Position numbers and translations under genes: made by a program. Of a stretch of DNA of 64,000 nucleotides, positions 46,401-58,717 are shown in pieces. Below the pieces are notes generated by a model that was given only the letters and a program-made list of their open reading frames with translations, did not search any database and was not told the DNA's origin. Numbering within the stretch: the stretch's first letter is position 1; every line of letters starts with the position of its first letter. Where the stretch lies: assembly GCF_030704535.1 (NCBI RefSeq), contig NC_081811.1:2305501-2369500 (forward strand), in the 5' to 3' direction. The DNA comes from Vitis vinifera. Its lineage: Eukaryota; Streptophyta; Magnoliopsida; Vitales; Vitaceae.

Positions 46401-49400
46401 GTTTTGGGTCATTTGGAAGGCTAGAAATTCAATTGCTTTTGAGGACGGGGTGCTATCTATACAAAAGCTGAAAATTTCCTTTGTGTATTTGCTATGGTCG
46501 GAAACCAAAGTGTGGATAAAAGATGTTCCTTCGACCTTATTAGATTTTATAGATTGGGTGTGCATGTATTAAGGAAGAGGGTTTTTTGTGCTTTCATAGA
46601 GGGGTGGGTTCTTTTGTAAGGGGGTGAGTTGTTTTTTCTATACTGTAACAATTTGAGTCGCTTCTTTAGCGTCTCTTTTTCAATACATATATCACTTACT
46701 GATCAAAAAAAAAAAAATCAGAGAAAGCACTAAAGCTATGAATTGGTGGAAAAAAAATTATTAAACAGCCATGTAATTTGAATTAGTTTTTTCGATACAG
46801 ATTTCATTCAATGTTTGTAAAACAAAGGCTTATGCTTGATTTGCAGTCAGGAACATGCAACCTTAGGGAAGCTGTCATTATTGGAAGCATTATTGAAAAG
46901 GTCTCCATTCCTGCTCTACATTCAAGGTATGTGTTTGTGCGTGCATATTTGATTGGTTTGTTCTTCTGATAATGGGTGTAAACTACAGTTTGTTAGTTGA
47001 AGTGGTTTGGTATATGGGTGACAAAGGTAGCATTAACCCAAAAAGGAAGATAGATTGAAGATCCATTGAATGAAATTGGAGTCTTTTTGTGCACAAAATT
47101 TGCCATATCCCATTTAATAGCATTGAGCATGTACCTTCTTCTTCTTATTAATTTTTTTGATAGACAACAACAACATTTATTAAAAAACCACCAAAGAGAG
47201 GGGATGCACCCTATGCATATGGGTAGTAAACACAAAACATCAAAACACAACCACCAAAGGACAAATACAAGAACAACCTACAAAAAAGCCAAGTTGACCA
47301 CAAGGGAGAGTATCTAAGAAGAGGCTCTCCATTTCCAATGAAGCATGGGACCACTCCAATGGGGATTTAGTGAAGAACTCCTGCAACCTTTGATCTAGAA
47401 ACTCTTCTTCATTGAAAATACTTAAGTTAATACTCTTTCCACATACACCAATACAAGCAAGGAGGAGCCATATGCTAAGCCGTTCTTCTCTTTTTATCCA
47501 ACCCCTTAAATTTCCACTAGAGTTTAACATATCTCACTGAAGCTATGTCACTCATTTTAGTGCAAAGACTGCTAAGAAAAGTGTTCATAACACTCTTGTC
47601 TTTCCACACTGAATCAAAATATAATCGACTTCTTCATTGTCTTTACAAAGGTTGTATCTATTAACCATTGTCCATCCTCTCTTCATTAAAATATCTTTAG
47701 TCAAGATTTTCCCCTAAACAACTTCCCATGTAAAAAAAAAAATACCGTTCTTAGGGGATCTTGGAATGCACATATCTCTTTTGTTGGGAATAACATATTA
47801 CAACACATAAGGAGTTGTAGAACAATTTGACATTGAATTAACCCGTCCTATCCTCTTTCTAAAGTAAAGTATCCTCTCCTTCTTGCACTCTCATAGGATA
47901 AATAAGATCTAGAAGTTGGGTCAACTCCTCCATCTCCCAATCTTGGAAGGACCTTCTAAATTGAACCAACCAATGGCCTCCACCTTCTCCTCCCTCCCTT
48001 AAATATGTGACTACAGCGCTCTTGGAAGAAGCTATTCTCCAAAGCTTAGGGAACACATCTTTTAACCTAATCCCCTTTACTCATTTGTCCCTTCAAAAGT
48101 TTGTTCGTCTACCATTTCTAATTTGGATAGCTGACCCAAAACCAAAGTCTATCCATCCTTTTCTAATACCTTTCATTAGCTTAAGGACTCCCTCATCCCC
48201 CTAGTATTCCATTTGCCTCCAACTCCCTGAAATTTCCATGGATGATCTTCCTCTAGAAGTTTTCCCACTCAAAAGCAAACCTCCACAACCATTTCCCTAG
48301 CAAGGCCTGATTAAAGACATCTAATCTTCTTAATCTCAACCCTTTGTGCCCCTATCCTTTTGCACATCTGACCAGCTCACTAGATGAATCTTTCTTCTTT
48401 CCCTAATATCTCCCCTACAAAAAGTCTCTTTGAATTTTCTTCAATTTGATCCTCATTTTTCTATGAATTGCAAAGAGGAACATAAAGTAGATTGGGAGAC
48501 TCGATAGAGTACTCTTTATAAGTAGTCTTCCTCCTTTGGCAAAGAGACATTTTTTTATAATATATATATATATATATATAGTCTTCCTTGCTTGTCATAC
48601 ATTGGGCAAAAGTGCGATATTTTTTTTTTACATTTGCTATAATAGCTCGGTTGCGAAAGATGAGAGAAATTCATGTATGTGGCTACAAATTTTAACCTAG
48701 TTTCTGACCTGGGCTGACATATTTTATTGTTATAATTCCAACATTCCCTTTCTTAAATTGGCAATCAACATGCCATGCCTGTTAGCGAGTTAAATTGGTA
48801 CTAGGCAATCTTCAAACAATCTATATGTCAAGCTGAACGGTCACTTGACACAGTTATTTTTGTTTGTGCTCTTATTTGGTGACTACAAGTTAAACCTGGA
48901 TGTGCTGGTAAACTCTTTTTCACTGTTAAAGTGAACAATTATGTCTTAGAGAACGTTTCCTTCCATGCTAAGGATTTTCATTCTTGTTTCTGTATTCTGG
49001 TGCAAGCTAACTTTTATGTGTGCATGGCAGTTGAAGCTAGCTTTTGTATTCTGGTGGATGCTAAAGATGTTTTGTGTACTTCTTGATTTGTTTATCTTCT
49101 AGCTATTGAAATTTGTGTCTAAGATTAAAGTTCTAATGCATGCTGGAGATGTCTAACACATTTTTTAAATGGGTTTACAGTGTTGCATTATTGAAGCTTG
49201 CAGAGATGGAGTATTGTGGCACAACAAGGTATTCATATTATTTACCAGATATTGAAGTCATGGTTTGTCTCAGAGATGTACACAAGTGTATCTGTATAAA
49301 GCTTTTTAGAATGGACTTTTTGGATGTCCAGGTAGTCAAATGGTTCATGAATTGGCTTATGGTGAGGCTATCTGGTAACTAAAAGATTTGGCTTTAAGAA

Positions 49401-51992
49401 GGGGCCTATGCTTATTTTCAGTACAATTTCCTTTTTGAAAGCCAAATTTGTTCCTTGTTTTCTAGGGTCATGAATTGGCTTCTGTTGACTCCTAGTATTG
49501 TGTGGTGCTTGAAGCTTATAGATTTGGGAGTTCTCAAACTTGTCTTGGGCATGGATCACCAATTGTAATCACAGTGTAACAATGAATTATAAACCCTAAT
49601 ACCACATGATATAATAGTATCCAATTCCTCAATTTAAGGTGAACAATCATCAATATCTTTCCAAGGGATGCCACCATTGGGACAGGGTTCTGATGGGAAA
49701 TAATTGTCCACAGCACTGGTTCTTGTCAAAGAACTTTGCTTAGAATATGTTTGGCACTCTTCCCTTCGTATGTATTCTGTTCAACATGATGACCCACCTA
49801 TAATCCTTTGGCATCATGCACTGGCTTTGGATATATCATTTTGCTTTAGATGATAAATTGTCTAGATGTGTGGCACCCATCTGTCACAAGGACAATAAAA
49901 TATTTTAGTTCCAAGAACACAGACACACATATTTGCTATGAGACAATAAATTGTTAGGCCACCTGTAACAGTCATGATAAAAATTTTTAGTTCAAACAAC
50001 ACAGAAATTTGACTGAGAATTTTGTATGTTCTGTTGCAGCTATTTCATAAAGATTCTCCTTGACAAGAAGTATGCTCTGCCATATCGTGCAGTTGATGCT
50101 GTTGCAGCTCATTTTATAAAATTTATTGAGGATACAAGGATAATGCCTGTGATTTGGCACCAGTCACTTCTTACATTTGTTCAGAGGTTAGTATTTCATC
50201 CAGAAGTTCTGTTTCTTTCCCAACACTAGGTTATGAAGGCTTAACATTTATCATAATAAAATTCTTCATAGAAAGCCTTTCTATAGATTTTTTTTAATAG
50301 AAATGCACTCTGGTTTGCATATTTTAGTGTCCATCTATCTCGTCTCTATGTGGCTTTCTTCTTTAAGACATGTGCACGTACTTTAGTGATGTCATTTATA
50401 CAAACAATGTGACTTCCCCCTATGGAAATAGAAATTGAAGAAAGTTAGAAGTGTTGCACTATAGGAAGTCACCATCATTGTATGAGTCCTCTAGGTTTGA
50501 ATTTTGTGTTTTTTTCATGTAAGAATCACATATGAACAATGTGGAATTTAATCATTTAAAAGCACTAATTTTGCTGTTATATCAGCTAGTTCATCCACCA
50601 GCAATCCCTGTTTATCATCAACGATGTGGACCACCTTTAGCCCACCACGTCTACCACATCACCTTCTTCTTCTCTATTTTCTTTTGATCTCTCCATCTCA
50701 TGCTTCATTTTTTTTCCTGTTCAATGTACTTCTGTAGACCAAGCATGTTCTAACCTAATATGTTCTTATCGTATTTTGTTGGCTAATATGCAACTAAAAG
50801 GTACTTTTCTTTTTATATCTTATGGCATTTCAATCTGTTTATGCTTTTCTGAGCACGAATCATTGCATTAAAATAATGTGCACCAGTCTTTTTGCTCATA
50901 TATACTTGTCCTATATGATATTCCTTACAGGTACAAAAATCAACTGAGGAAAGAGGATAAAGATTCCCTTAAAACTTTAATTGAAAATCAAAGACACAAA
51001 CTAGTAAGAGCATTGCCTCTTATGTTGCTGCTGCTGCTTCTTTTTCTTCTTAGCATTCTTCTTTTTCCCAATTTCTTGCAAAATGGTTTGATTGCATTCC
51101 TATCTAAATGTAGGTTACTCCTGAGATTAGCAGAGAGTTAAACAATAGCAGGAATCGTGGTGAGAAGGAAGATGATCTTATGTTAATCTATATCCTTTGA
51201 TTAATATTCTCTGTTGATCTTTGTTTCAAGTTTAATCATTTTCCATGAAATTTTGTCAATCTTAATATCTAATATTTAAGTTTATGGTTTAGATCAAATT
51301 AATTTATGATCATGTTGTTTTCAATGTTCCAATATAGAAAAGCAACTATCCAGGAAAGACAGTGATGTGGTAATGTACTTTAAAGTTTCAGTCTATAATT
51401 TATCTTTTAAGTTTGAAGTTTCAATCCAACTTACAAATTTCAAGGCATATGCGTTCAACTGGAGTGGCAAATTCTTCAGTTGTGTTAAACGATGCTTGCC
51501 AGATTGTAACCACAGCAAGAGGTTTTGAGAACTTTTGTAGAGAAGGTAGAAACCCTTAATTAAAACAAAAAGAGAAAAACAAAAGAAGAGAGTAGCCTAT
51601 CTGTGTTGTTTTCTTCAAATGCCCATTCCATATGAAAGTCTAGTATCTATTAGATATAGAGGACCAGTAGTTTAAATGGTTGCTCCCTGATAAACTCAGG
51701 CCAAAGCCTAGTAGTCCACTATAGTTTCATAATTTTGTATCAGGTTATGATATTACAAGTTTGTGTGTGATGTGTTTCTTATTTCATACAAGCTATTAGT
51801 CCTTAAGTTACAAAAACTTGCATTGGATGGACCTACATCTTTCATTTTACTCCTCTCTTCCCCTTGGCTTCAACAAACAGATGCATTCTTTATTTCCTTA
51901 ACTTCTCATTACCATCTCCTATTTCTGTGATCAATAAAACAATAGAAGAAGACAGGTTTGATATTCCAGATGTTCCAATGGAGGAGGACTAA
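43460..51992 (+). CDS. ENP1: Bystin (ENP1), 40S ribosomal subunit biogenesis factor
   Basis: Eleven exons keep one frame for 440 residues: 43,460-43,573, 43,669-43,866, 44,228-44,354, 45,053-45,104, 45,195-45,522, 46,847-46,926, 49,181-49,228, 50,040-50,186, 50,931-51,003, 51,114-51,189 and 51,913-51,992 (TAA). Bystin/Enp1 is a nucleolar factor bound to 20S pre-rRNA and needed for 18S processing and pre-40S export. The N-terminus is basic ([18 protein letters not shown]), followed by an acidic stretch. The conserved core includes [80 protein letters not shown] and [20 protein letters not shown]. It ends [11 protein letters not shown]. Nine introns are GT-AG; the last (51,190-51,912) has AT-AC ends with U12-type signals. 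Introns 5 and 6 carry LINE fragments. Length matches animal and yeast relatives, and no disruptions are seen. Confidence 0.95.
46170..46715 (+). mobile_element. LINE 3' fragment in bystin intron 5
   Basis: A frame open to 46,572 encodes the C-terminal end of plant L1-type ORF2: [53 protein letters not shown] and [10 protein letters not shown]. It is followed by a short 3' UTR and a 13-base A tail at about 46,705. It belongs to the same family as the LINE at 16-17 kb. It is severely 5' truncated; no target duplication could be fixed. Same strand as bystin. Confidence 0.85.
47150..48560 (-). mobile_element. LINE 3' fragment, antisense, in bystin intron 6
   Basis: Minus-strand pieces read [11 protein letters not shown] and, further 5', [20 protein letters not shown] within the ORF2 C-terminal region of a plant L1-type element. 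They are preceded on the plus strand by a T-rich run (ATTTTTTTGATAGACAA) that marks its 3' end. Other ORF2-like wording continues to about 48,550 (plus-strand CTTTGGCAAAGAGACAT). The frame is broken in several places. It is of a different subfamily from the 46.2-kb copy. A TA run follows at about 48,558-48,580. Confidence 0.75.
51190..51912 (+). other. Probable U12-type AT-AC intron (bystin intron 10)
   Basis: The intron begins ATATCCTTT, the exact U12 5' splice consensus. It has TTCCTTAAC (51,894-51,902), matching the U12 branch-site consensus, and ends in AC about 11 bases after the branch A. Splicing here joins LMLI to [18 protein letters not shown] through a Ser codon in frame. No GT-AG choice reaches the conserved C-terminus. 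Confidence 0.85.
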
Positions 51993-52610
51993 ATGTTCAT
52001 TTTCGGTGACTTTCTCATAATATTTATTTTTTGGTGAGATTCTGCTTCCCCCGATATTATTTTCTTTTTCTTGTTCTTAGTTTTATTGTTAAGAATTGAA
52101 TATTATAATTCCGACAAAGATTTCAAAGCATGTGTGTTTCTTATGGGTCTCCTCCCAGCTGCAAGTTGCTGGATACAAAAATTGTCTTTCTGCACACCGG
52201 CATATGGTTGATTTAAGTTTGGGAAATTAATGGAATGTTACGTTTGTATTGCAGGTTCTTGGGAGTCAAAGTACAACATCCCTCCTATGGTTATCTGTTT
52301 GAGAGGTTTACAGCATCTAGTTTGGTCATTTAATTATTGCTGATTAGAGCTTTATTTATAAAAATTATATCAATTTTTTTTCTTTTGATACCTGATTTGT
52401 ATCACAGAATTGAAGTTTGTGTTTGGAGGTTTTGGAATGGAAATTTTGATGAAAGAAATTGTTTTTGGCTTAGGTAGACAGGTTCTGGGTTCTATTGTGT
52501 CAAATCTAAACATTATTTTTTTGTTTGGGCATTATGGATTAGTAGGATGTGATGCCAAATCCATGACTTACCATTTACACAACAAAGGAAAGTGGAACAT
52601 CCATGGGTGC
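51993..52610. other. 3' flank of bystin
   Basis: Probable bystin 3' UTR followed by sequence with no supported gene. An open stretch from 52,410 runs antisense through the transporter fragment and is not a real gene. Confidence 0.4.
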
Positions 52611-52842
52611 TCTTACACAGGATCCAAATTCAAAAGAACTGCAGACTGCAACACATGTGCTAAGGTAAACCCATGGCCATCCATGGGTGCTCTTTGCTGC
52701 ATTGGTCAGTCTGGTCTTGAGAACCAAAACCACCTTCATAAGGTAGATACTTATGTCCTTGCATGAGTGGCTTACTCATCTCTTCTTGTACACTGTTTTC
52801 ACCGCTCTGTGGATCCTGCTTGGTGTTCATATCTCCCACTTA
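52611..52842 (-). pseudogene. Copy of ERD6-like transporter exon 1
   Basis: Strongly similar to 58,502-58,717. On the minus strand it reads GDMNTKQ, SVQEEMSKPLMQG and DQTDQCSKEHPWM, then an extra short repeat (ATCCATGGGTGCTC-like) disturbs the frame. The match covers almost exactly the coding part of exon 1, from next to the start codon to the donor site, and no later exon is found beside it. It is directly joined to a GH3 fragment in the opposite sense. Confidence 0.8.
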
Positions 52843-53152
52843 GAATCCAAGTGGAAGCAGATATGTGAGGATCTTGAATGTGGGTTTCTGGGTTGGAGAT
52901 TCCTGATGTTGCAAGGAGAGATTCTTTTGTAGAGGTTCTAGCTGGGCCTCAGTTGGATTTGTCAAAGAGAATACGAGCAATTTGTGAAGGGAAAAATCGA
53001 GAAGGTATTGTGGGTAAATTATGGCCTAATGTTGGATACATGAAGTGTGTTTGTTCTTCTTCCAAATGCAGCTTATTTGAGTTTCTTCCATTTGGTATGT
53101 ACGAAATGGGTGTTGTTGCTCAAGAATCTGTGGGTTTTTCTGGTGGTGAGGC
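52843..53152 (+). pseudogene. GH3 gene fragment
   Basis: Closely similar to part of exon 3 of the GH3 gene at 33.6-35.7 kb, starting at about 34,612. It includes LAGPQLDLSKRIRAICEGKN, EGIVGKLWPNVGYMKCVC and FEFLPF. Against that gene it has a small frame change near its start, and an internal deletion of about 150 bases that removes motif 2 (GSMEQYY through PPQLTRF). Both ends of the gene are missing, so it cannot make an enzyme. Confidence 0.85.
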
Positions 53153-54132
53153 GGTTGTGAGTCTTTACCACGTAGAAGCAACCATAGACCTTATTTTTGT
53201 CTTCTATTTTTTTTTCTTTCTATTTACTTTGCCTTGATTTTTTTGTTTTCAAAATTCATGTGAATCAAACATACCCTAAAAAAACCCTAACCTCCAAACC
53301 AGAATAATCCTATTTGGGAACGGGAGAGTTTCTAGTAATTCTTAAAAATGGTTGGATGGAATTCTTGGGTATGAACCCTACACTTCAACAAGATTTATTC
53401 ATGTTTTGAAGTAGAGAGATTTTTTTTTTTTTTCTGCGAGAAGCAATTTTTATTAAAAAAAAAAATATATGTTGGCTTGAGTCATCATTCAAGGGTGTAA
53501 GACCCTTTAACGGAGAAAACTTCCTTGATTTGGTCCAGTAAAAAATCTTAATTCCCTTGTTTGATTTAGAAAATGGGAAGAAAAATCAAATTTAACAAGG
53601 GTTACGAGCCTATATATTTTTTCATCCTTCATTTACCATATAACAATAAGTGTTAAAGAAGGAAGAAAAAGTTACTAGGCTTAAAGGTTAAGTTTGATTC
53701 ACAAAAATTATTAAGAAAATTAAAAAAATAATAATTTTTTATATTTGATTTATCATAAAAAAAATATAAAAGAAAATTAAATATAATTTCTATATTTTAA
53801 AATTAATTAATTTTATATAAAAAGAAAAACAAAAAATAATGTAAATGAGTTTTTTTTTTTTTAAACGCAAAAATAATTCATTAACTTTAAATTTATTTTT
53901 TCATTTTATTTTTTGCCTTTCATTTTTCTGCAGTATTTTCTTTACTCGAATTTTCCGAAAACCAACCAAACAAAAGATGAATTTCTACAAATGATGACAA
54001 GATCTTGGAACTAACTCAGATACCTGTGGGTACGAATCAGCTGCCATATTTCAAGAAGTTGAATGAAAGTTTCCAAAGTACAAATGACAATTATGAGAAA
54101 CAATTAGTGGTCGTCTCCATCCTTTTTTTTCC
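53153..54132. other. Intergenic AT-rich DNA
   Basis: No gene seen. Long T and A runs (for example about 53,420) and AT-rich MITE-like sequence at 53,690-53,970 between GTTTGATTCACAAAA and CCGAAAACCAACCAAAC. The last bases are 3' UTR of the minus-strand transporter. Confidence 0.4.
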
Positions 54133-57100
54133 TCATGCATTAATGGTAGCCTGGATTTGTTCCAGAGTTCTCCCCTTTGTTTCAGGCACCACCTTGACCA
54201 CAAATACAATGGCTAGTGCATTAATAACACCATAAATAATGAAGGTACCTGAAAACCAAATAAACAAGGTTAAGCCCACAACTCTGATGATTTTTTAAGT
54301 CATTATAACGTTCTATTCCATCCAATACTTTGGAGTTGAATTTGGCTTTCAGTTGTCTGCTATTGCTAAAGTAGACCTTTGAGGCTTTAAAACAAGATTT
54401 ATAGGATCACTCAATCAAACTAACACCTCAAATAGAGTCTCATATTAGGGTTGGGGATTGGCTCACAGGATTATAGGGTCACTTGGACAAATAAACACCA
54501 CTTGTAGCCTACGTACATAGAGTGCTACGGACTTCTTCTTCAAGTGGGACCACATACACTCCCAAACGTTTAAGTTATGGGGTGGTAATCAGCCGACATG
54601 GGATATTAGACTTTCGTCTCTCCTACGTCAGACACCCCTACTCTCATGTCAACGAGCACAAAGTGAGCTAGGCCCTGATTCTAATACCAAATGATGTGAT
54701 ACCACTTACACTCTCAAAAGCCTAAGCTAATGGAAGGTAGATGTAGCTCTTGCTCTACATATAAAGCCCAACTAACATTGGTTGTCAGCTGATGTGAGAC
54801 ATTAGACACTTCCCAATGTGGGATATCACATTAGTATAGGTTAAAAATGGAAATCGTTACTTCTGTTTACCATATGAACTCCAGGACATAAGATAGTTGA
54901 AAGTGTAGGAAATTGCCCATGCACCAAACCAGTTCATTAGTGTAGCCAGGCTTCCAGCCACTCCTTTAATATTTATAGGGAATATCTGCAACAAAAGGGA
55001 AATTTCAGATTGGCGTCACTATCAAATTGTAGATGGGGATGATTACTTTTGCAAATTCTGATTACCTCGGACATGACAACCCAAGGAACTGCTCCCATTC
55101 CTACTGAGAAGGATCCTATGTACAGCTGAGCTCAAAGAATAATAGTCAAATATCATCAGAGAAAATTGGCAAGTCATCTTAGCAAAAGATTAGTTTCAAG
55201 AACTCATCTCATAAAACCAATGATATTACCAGGATGCCAGTTACAGCAAGTGCAGGAGCTGCCTTTAGTGCCAATTCATGACTCTGGTTCACAAAATCAA
55301 CTCCAGAGTTAAAACTTGAGGATTCCAAAAAGGGAAAACTTTACAGTTGATGGTTTGGCACTTACCTTGAAATAGAAGGAAAGCCCTGCTAGTACACAGC
55401 TTAGGACCAATCCTGATGCAGAAACCTATAAAATGAAGAAAATAAATATTGTTATAGATCAAGAAAGATTTATGGAGTAGTAAATTTTCAGAGCCAAAGG
55501 TGTTTTGTATTAGCATCTACCAATAAAAGAGGTTTTCTTCCAGCTCTATCAATCAGGGCTGCACCCATTGCAGTCACTATGACCTAAAAAACACAAAATC
55601 TTCAGCGATTCATTCGGGAAAAACATATCTAGTGTTCCAAGGGAATGACAGTTCAAACCTGAAGAATAGCGTAGGTTATAGTTCCAACACTGGAAGAAAA
55701 TCCTGAAATTTACAAAGATACAAATGTTAGAGGTATTGGTTACAGATTAAGCTACATTTTGTGAAGAAAAATCTTGAGTGAGTTATTTGATTTGCACTTT
55801 GGAAGATGCAAAAAATAGGGGTATAGTGAAGTTATGAAGACGGTGAAAGCTTTAGCCAAACAAATGATCTATTTAATCATATGCAAAATGGAGAGCATGA
55901 TTGGTGCATAAGGCTGAGATTTTCCTTCTTTCCCATTATTGTCTTCCAAGGGGCTTCTCGCCAGGCCATTTGCATCCCTTTCTGGTTAGAATAATCTTCT
56001 ACAAGTTTTTTTAACTACCTGCTGACTCAAAAATATTGCTCACGTAGAAGCAGATTCCATTGATTCCCCCAAATTGCTGAAAGAACATCAAGCCAACTCC
56101 TATCTGATCACCAAAAAAAAGGAAAAGATGTAAACACAGTGCGTATGAAGTGAAAAAATATTTTTAATGAAATCAATGGGAAACCAGAAAGAGATGAATC
56201 TAATTGTAAGTTGAGTTTGGAAAGAGAACAGTTACAATGACTGAAGGCAAGTATCTTCTTTGAAACAAATCCATAATTTTGGCTTTTGGGAGCTGTTGCA
56301 GAGTTTCTATATAATCCTGTAAGCAATGACATAACTCCTCAGAACATGCATCATATTTTGAATCCTCTAATTCATTGTCAATCTGGACTCTGGGTTTAGA
56401 GTCTGCAAACATGAACCTGGATTTCAGCTGCCTCAAGAGATATATCAGCATCCTTGCCACGAAGTCTCTGCAGTGCAGCTTCAAATTCTTTTTCACGTCC
56501 TGTTTTTGCCTACATTTATGATGAGCACTCCCTCTGTTATTACTACAATAATACAAAGGAAATTTCACCATCCATCATTATTTCTTACCAGCCATCTAGG
56601 AGATTCTGGAATGAGAAAGAGACCGAAAAGCACAACAGCACATGGGACTAGTCCTGCAAATACATTGCAAGTGAACTTCTTGTCATAGCTTCTTCCAATG
56701 TATTATCCTCTAATTTAGATTTTAATTTTTTTTGGTTGATGCCTTGTCTGAAGTCTCTGATAAATAGAATAATACACAACCAGGTTGAGCACAGATATTT
56801 CACCTGTTAGTGCTAAAACCCTCCATGTTAGTACCGTCCCTATTATGAAGGCAACAGACACTCCAGTACAGATCATGAGCTGCAGGATAAGATGGATAGT
56901 TGAATCTGACTCTCATGTATATCCTTTCTGATTAAAGTGATATATGCAATCGTGCTTGTTTAGGCATACTCAAGAAAACAGATACCATCTCTCAAAAATG
57001 TGTTTCAAGCTTCCCATAATATCATTACAGGTGAGAGATAGAAATATCATAATGTAAGGCGTTTATCCTGTTGTTTCATTTATGGAATCTTACCTGATTT

Positions 57101-58717
57101 AAAGTTGTCAACGCTCCTCGAAGATTCTTTGGTGCAATTTCAGCTATAAACACAGGTACCTTCTCATCCATTTAATATTAGTGCCAACTCATCAGCAGAA
57201 TGTATTGGAACACTCATAGCCAAGAGTACATTGTTAAGAAGAGAAGAAAAACTCACCACATAGGAAAAGACTCCCATTCCATATCCTGTTGCCAATCTTC
57301 CAATGTCCAGAGCCAGAGCACCCTTCAATAATCACCAAGATGTTGAGAAATATTAGGTTCCATTTCTGGGTGTTGTCATTTTTGTCATTGTGGAACTAAA
57401 AGAAGTGATAAATTTCAAGAATAAATACAAACCTCAGCAAAGTAAATTGCAAGCCACCCTGCAGCACAGAAAGCAGATGATACTCTCATTGCCTGCTTAA
57501 ATTCCAGAATGTAGACACTGTTAAAGAGGTGAATTTCCACCCAAAAAATGAGACTAATAACAATAAGGAGAAATGAAACATCAAATTATAGAGAGTATGG
57601 TTGATCCAAGTAGATTCATCAGAAAATCTCCCTCTGCTTACCCCTTTCCTACCAATGAAGTCAGCAATAGGTCCACTTGTAATTGCCCCAATCATTGCAC
57701 CAAAAGTCAATATGGACCCAAACACTGAGTACTGCACACAGAGAGAAGAGTGAACAGAACAGTTTGGAGCTAATTTAGTTTATGAAATGCAGGATTTACT
57801 ATCCTAGAAGCATTGGAAGAAACTCTACTACATTTGTCATGAATTATGTGATTTCTTCAATTAGACCTTCACAAACCAATTTTTCCTAACTTACTATTTA
57901 TCAATGATAGACACCATAAGCATGTAAGACAAATCAATCCTTGGTCATTTGGGAAATCATCTTATCCGTTGCCAAAATATATCAATCTGGATTCTGACAA
58001 ACTAGTATCTGCTTTAACATGCTTCATCTTTCATTTGGAGTCATCTCTGATAGCTTTCCTCTGAACTATTCTAAAAATCTATTTGAAGCTTATCTGAGTT
58101 GCTGTCTTCATGAATGACTTGACAACATACTCCCAGATAAACCCCAATCAACAGTTTGCAGAAGAACAAAGATGTCCCGTTTTCTGGTTATGAAATTCGA
58201 TATTTGGAAAATACAGTCAAGATGCTAAACTTGGAACTACTGAAGTAAGATGATAAATATTTAACATACCTCTCCTAGTGAGAGATCAAGATCTTCTCTG
58301 ATAGCCGTTTGAGTAGGGGATGAATAACCTGCCTGATCACCAACAAATTGTTACACAACCCTGAAAACAATTATACACTTGCTTGGCAGTAGTACTCCAA
58401 TGAAATCAAGTTTCTTTTGGAAACTTAATTGGTTCTTGATTTGCAAATTCAAAGAAATAAATATATGGTAATAGAGTATAACTAAATGCAGCAGCACTTA
58501 CACAGGATCCAAATTCGAAAGAACCACAGACTGCAACAAATGTGCTAAGGTAAACCATCCATAGGTGCTCTTTGCTGCTTTGGTCAGTCTGGTCTTCGGA
58601 ACCAGATCCACCTGCATCAGGTAGATTCTTCTGTCCTTGCATGAGTGGCTTCCTTATCTCTTCTTGTGTGCTGTCTTCACCTTTCTCGACATCTTGCTTG
58701 ATGTTCATATCTCCCAT
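54133..58717 (-). CDS. ERD6-like sugar transporter (major facilitator superfamily)
   Basis: Eighteen exons keep frame for 490 residues, the family's normal length. In transcript order: 58,717-58,502, 58,332-58,270, 57,731-57,642, 57,492-57,433, 57,322-57,257, 57,159-57,094, 56,879-56,804, 56,653-56,589, 56,509-56,417, 56,316-56,236, 56,103-56,019, 55,702-55,659, 55,583-55,521, 55,425-55,366, 55,283-55,230, 55,125-55,066, 54,985-54,871 and 54,248-54,133. The N-terminus is hydrophilic with a dileucine-type RKPLMQG. Sugar-porter signatures are present: [41 protein letters not shown] and [14 protein letters not shown]. Such proteins move monosaccharides, often across the tonoplast with protons. 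The many short exons are typical of this subfamily. All splice borders used are GT-AG. Intron 17 (54,249-54,870) contains a TRIM-like remnant. A copy of exon 1 lies at 52.6-52.8 kb. Confidence 0.95.
54540..54830 (-). mobile_element. TRIM-like LTR element remnant in transporter intron 17
   Basis: One LTR-like stretch, 54,695-54,830, begins TGTGATACC and ends GGATATCACA. Read on the minus strand it opens TGTGATATCCCACATTGGG, a wording common to short plant TRIM-type LTRs. Next to it on the internal side is TTTGGTATTAGAATCAGGGC, similar to the Met-tRNA primer-binding site. A weaker partner LTR seems to lie at about 54,550-54,640. No coding region. It looks degraded and old. Confidence 0.45.

Noticed and set aside
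52410-52766. Plus-strand open frame of 118 codons
   Set aside because: It runs antisense through the copied transporter exon and has no protein character of its own.
54540-54830. TRIM-like element read as a Cassandra (5S-bearing) element
   Set aside because: No 5S rRNA-like promoter boxes were seen in the LTR-like stretch.
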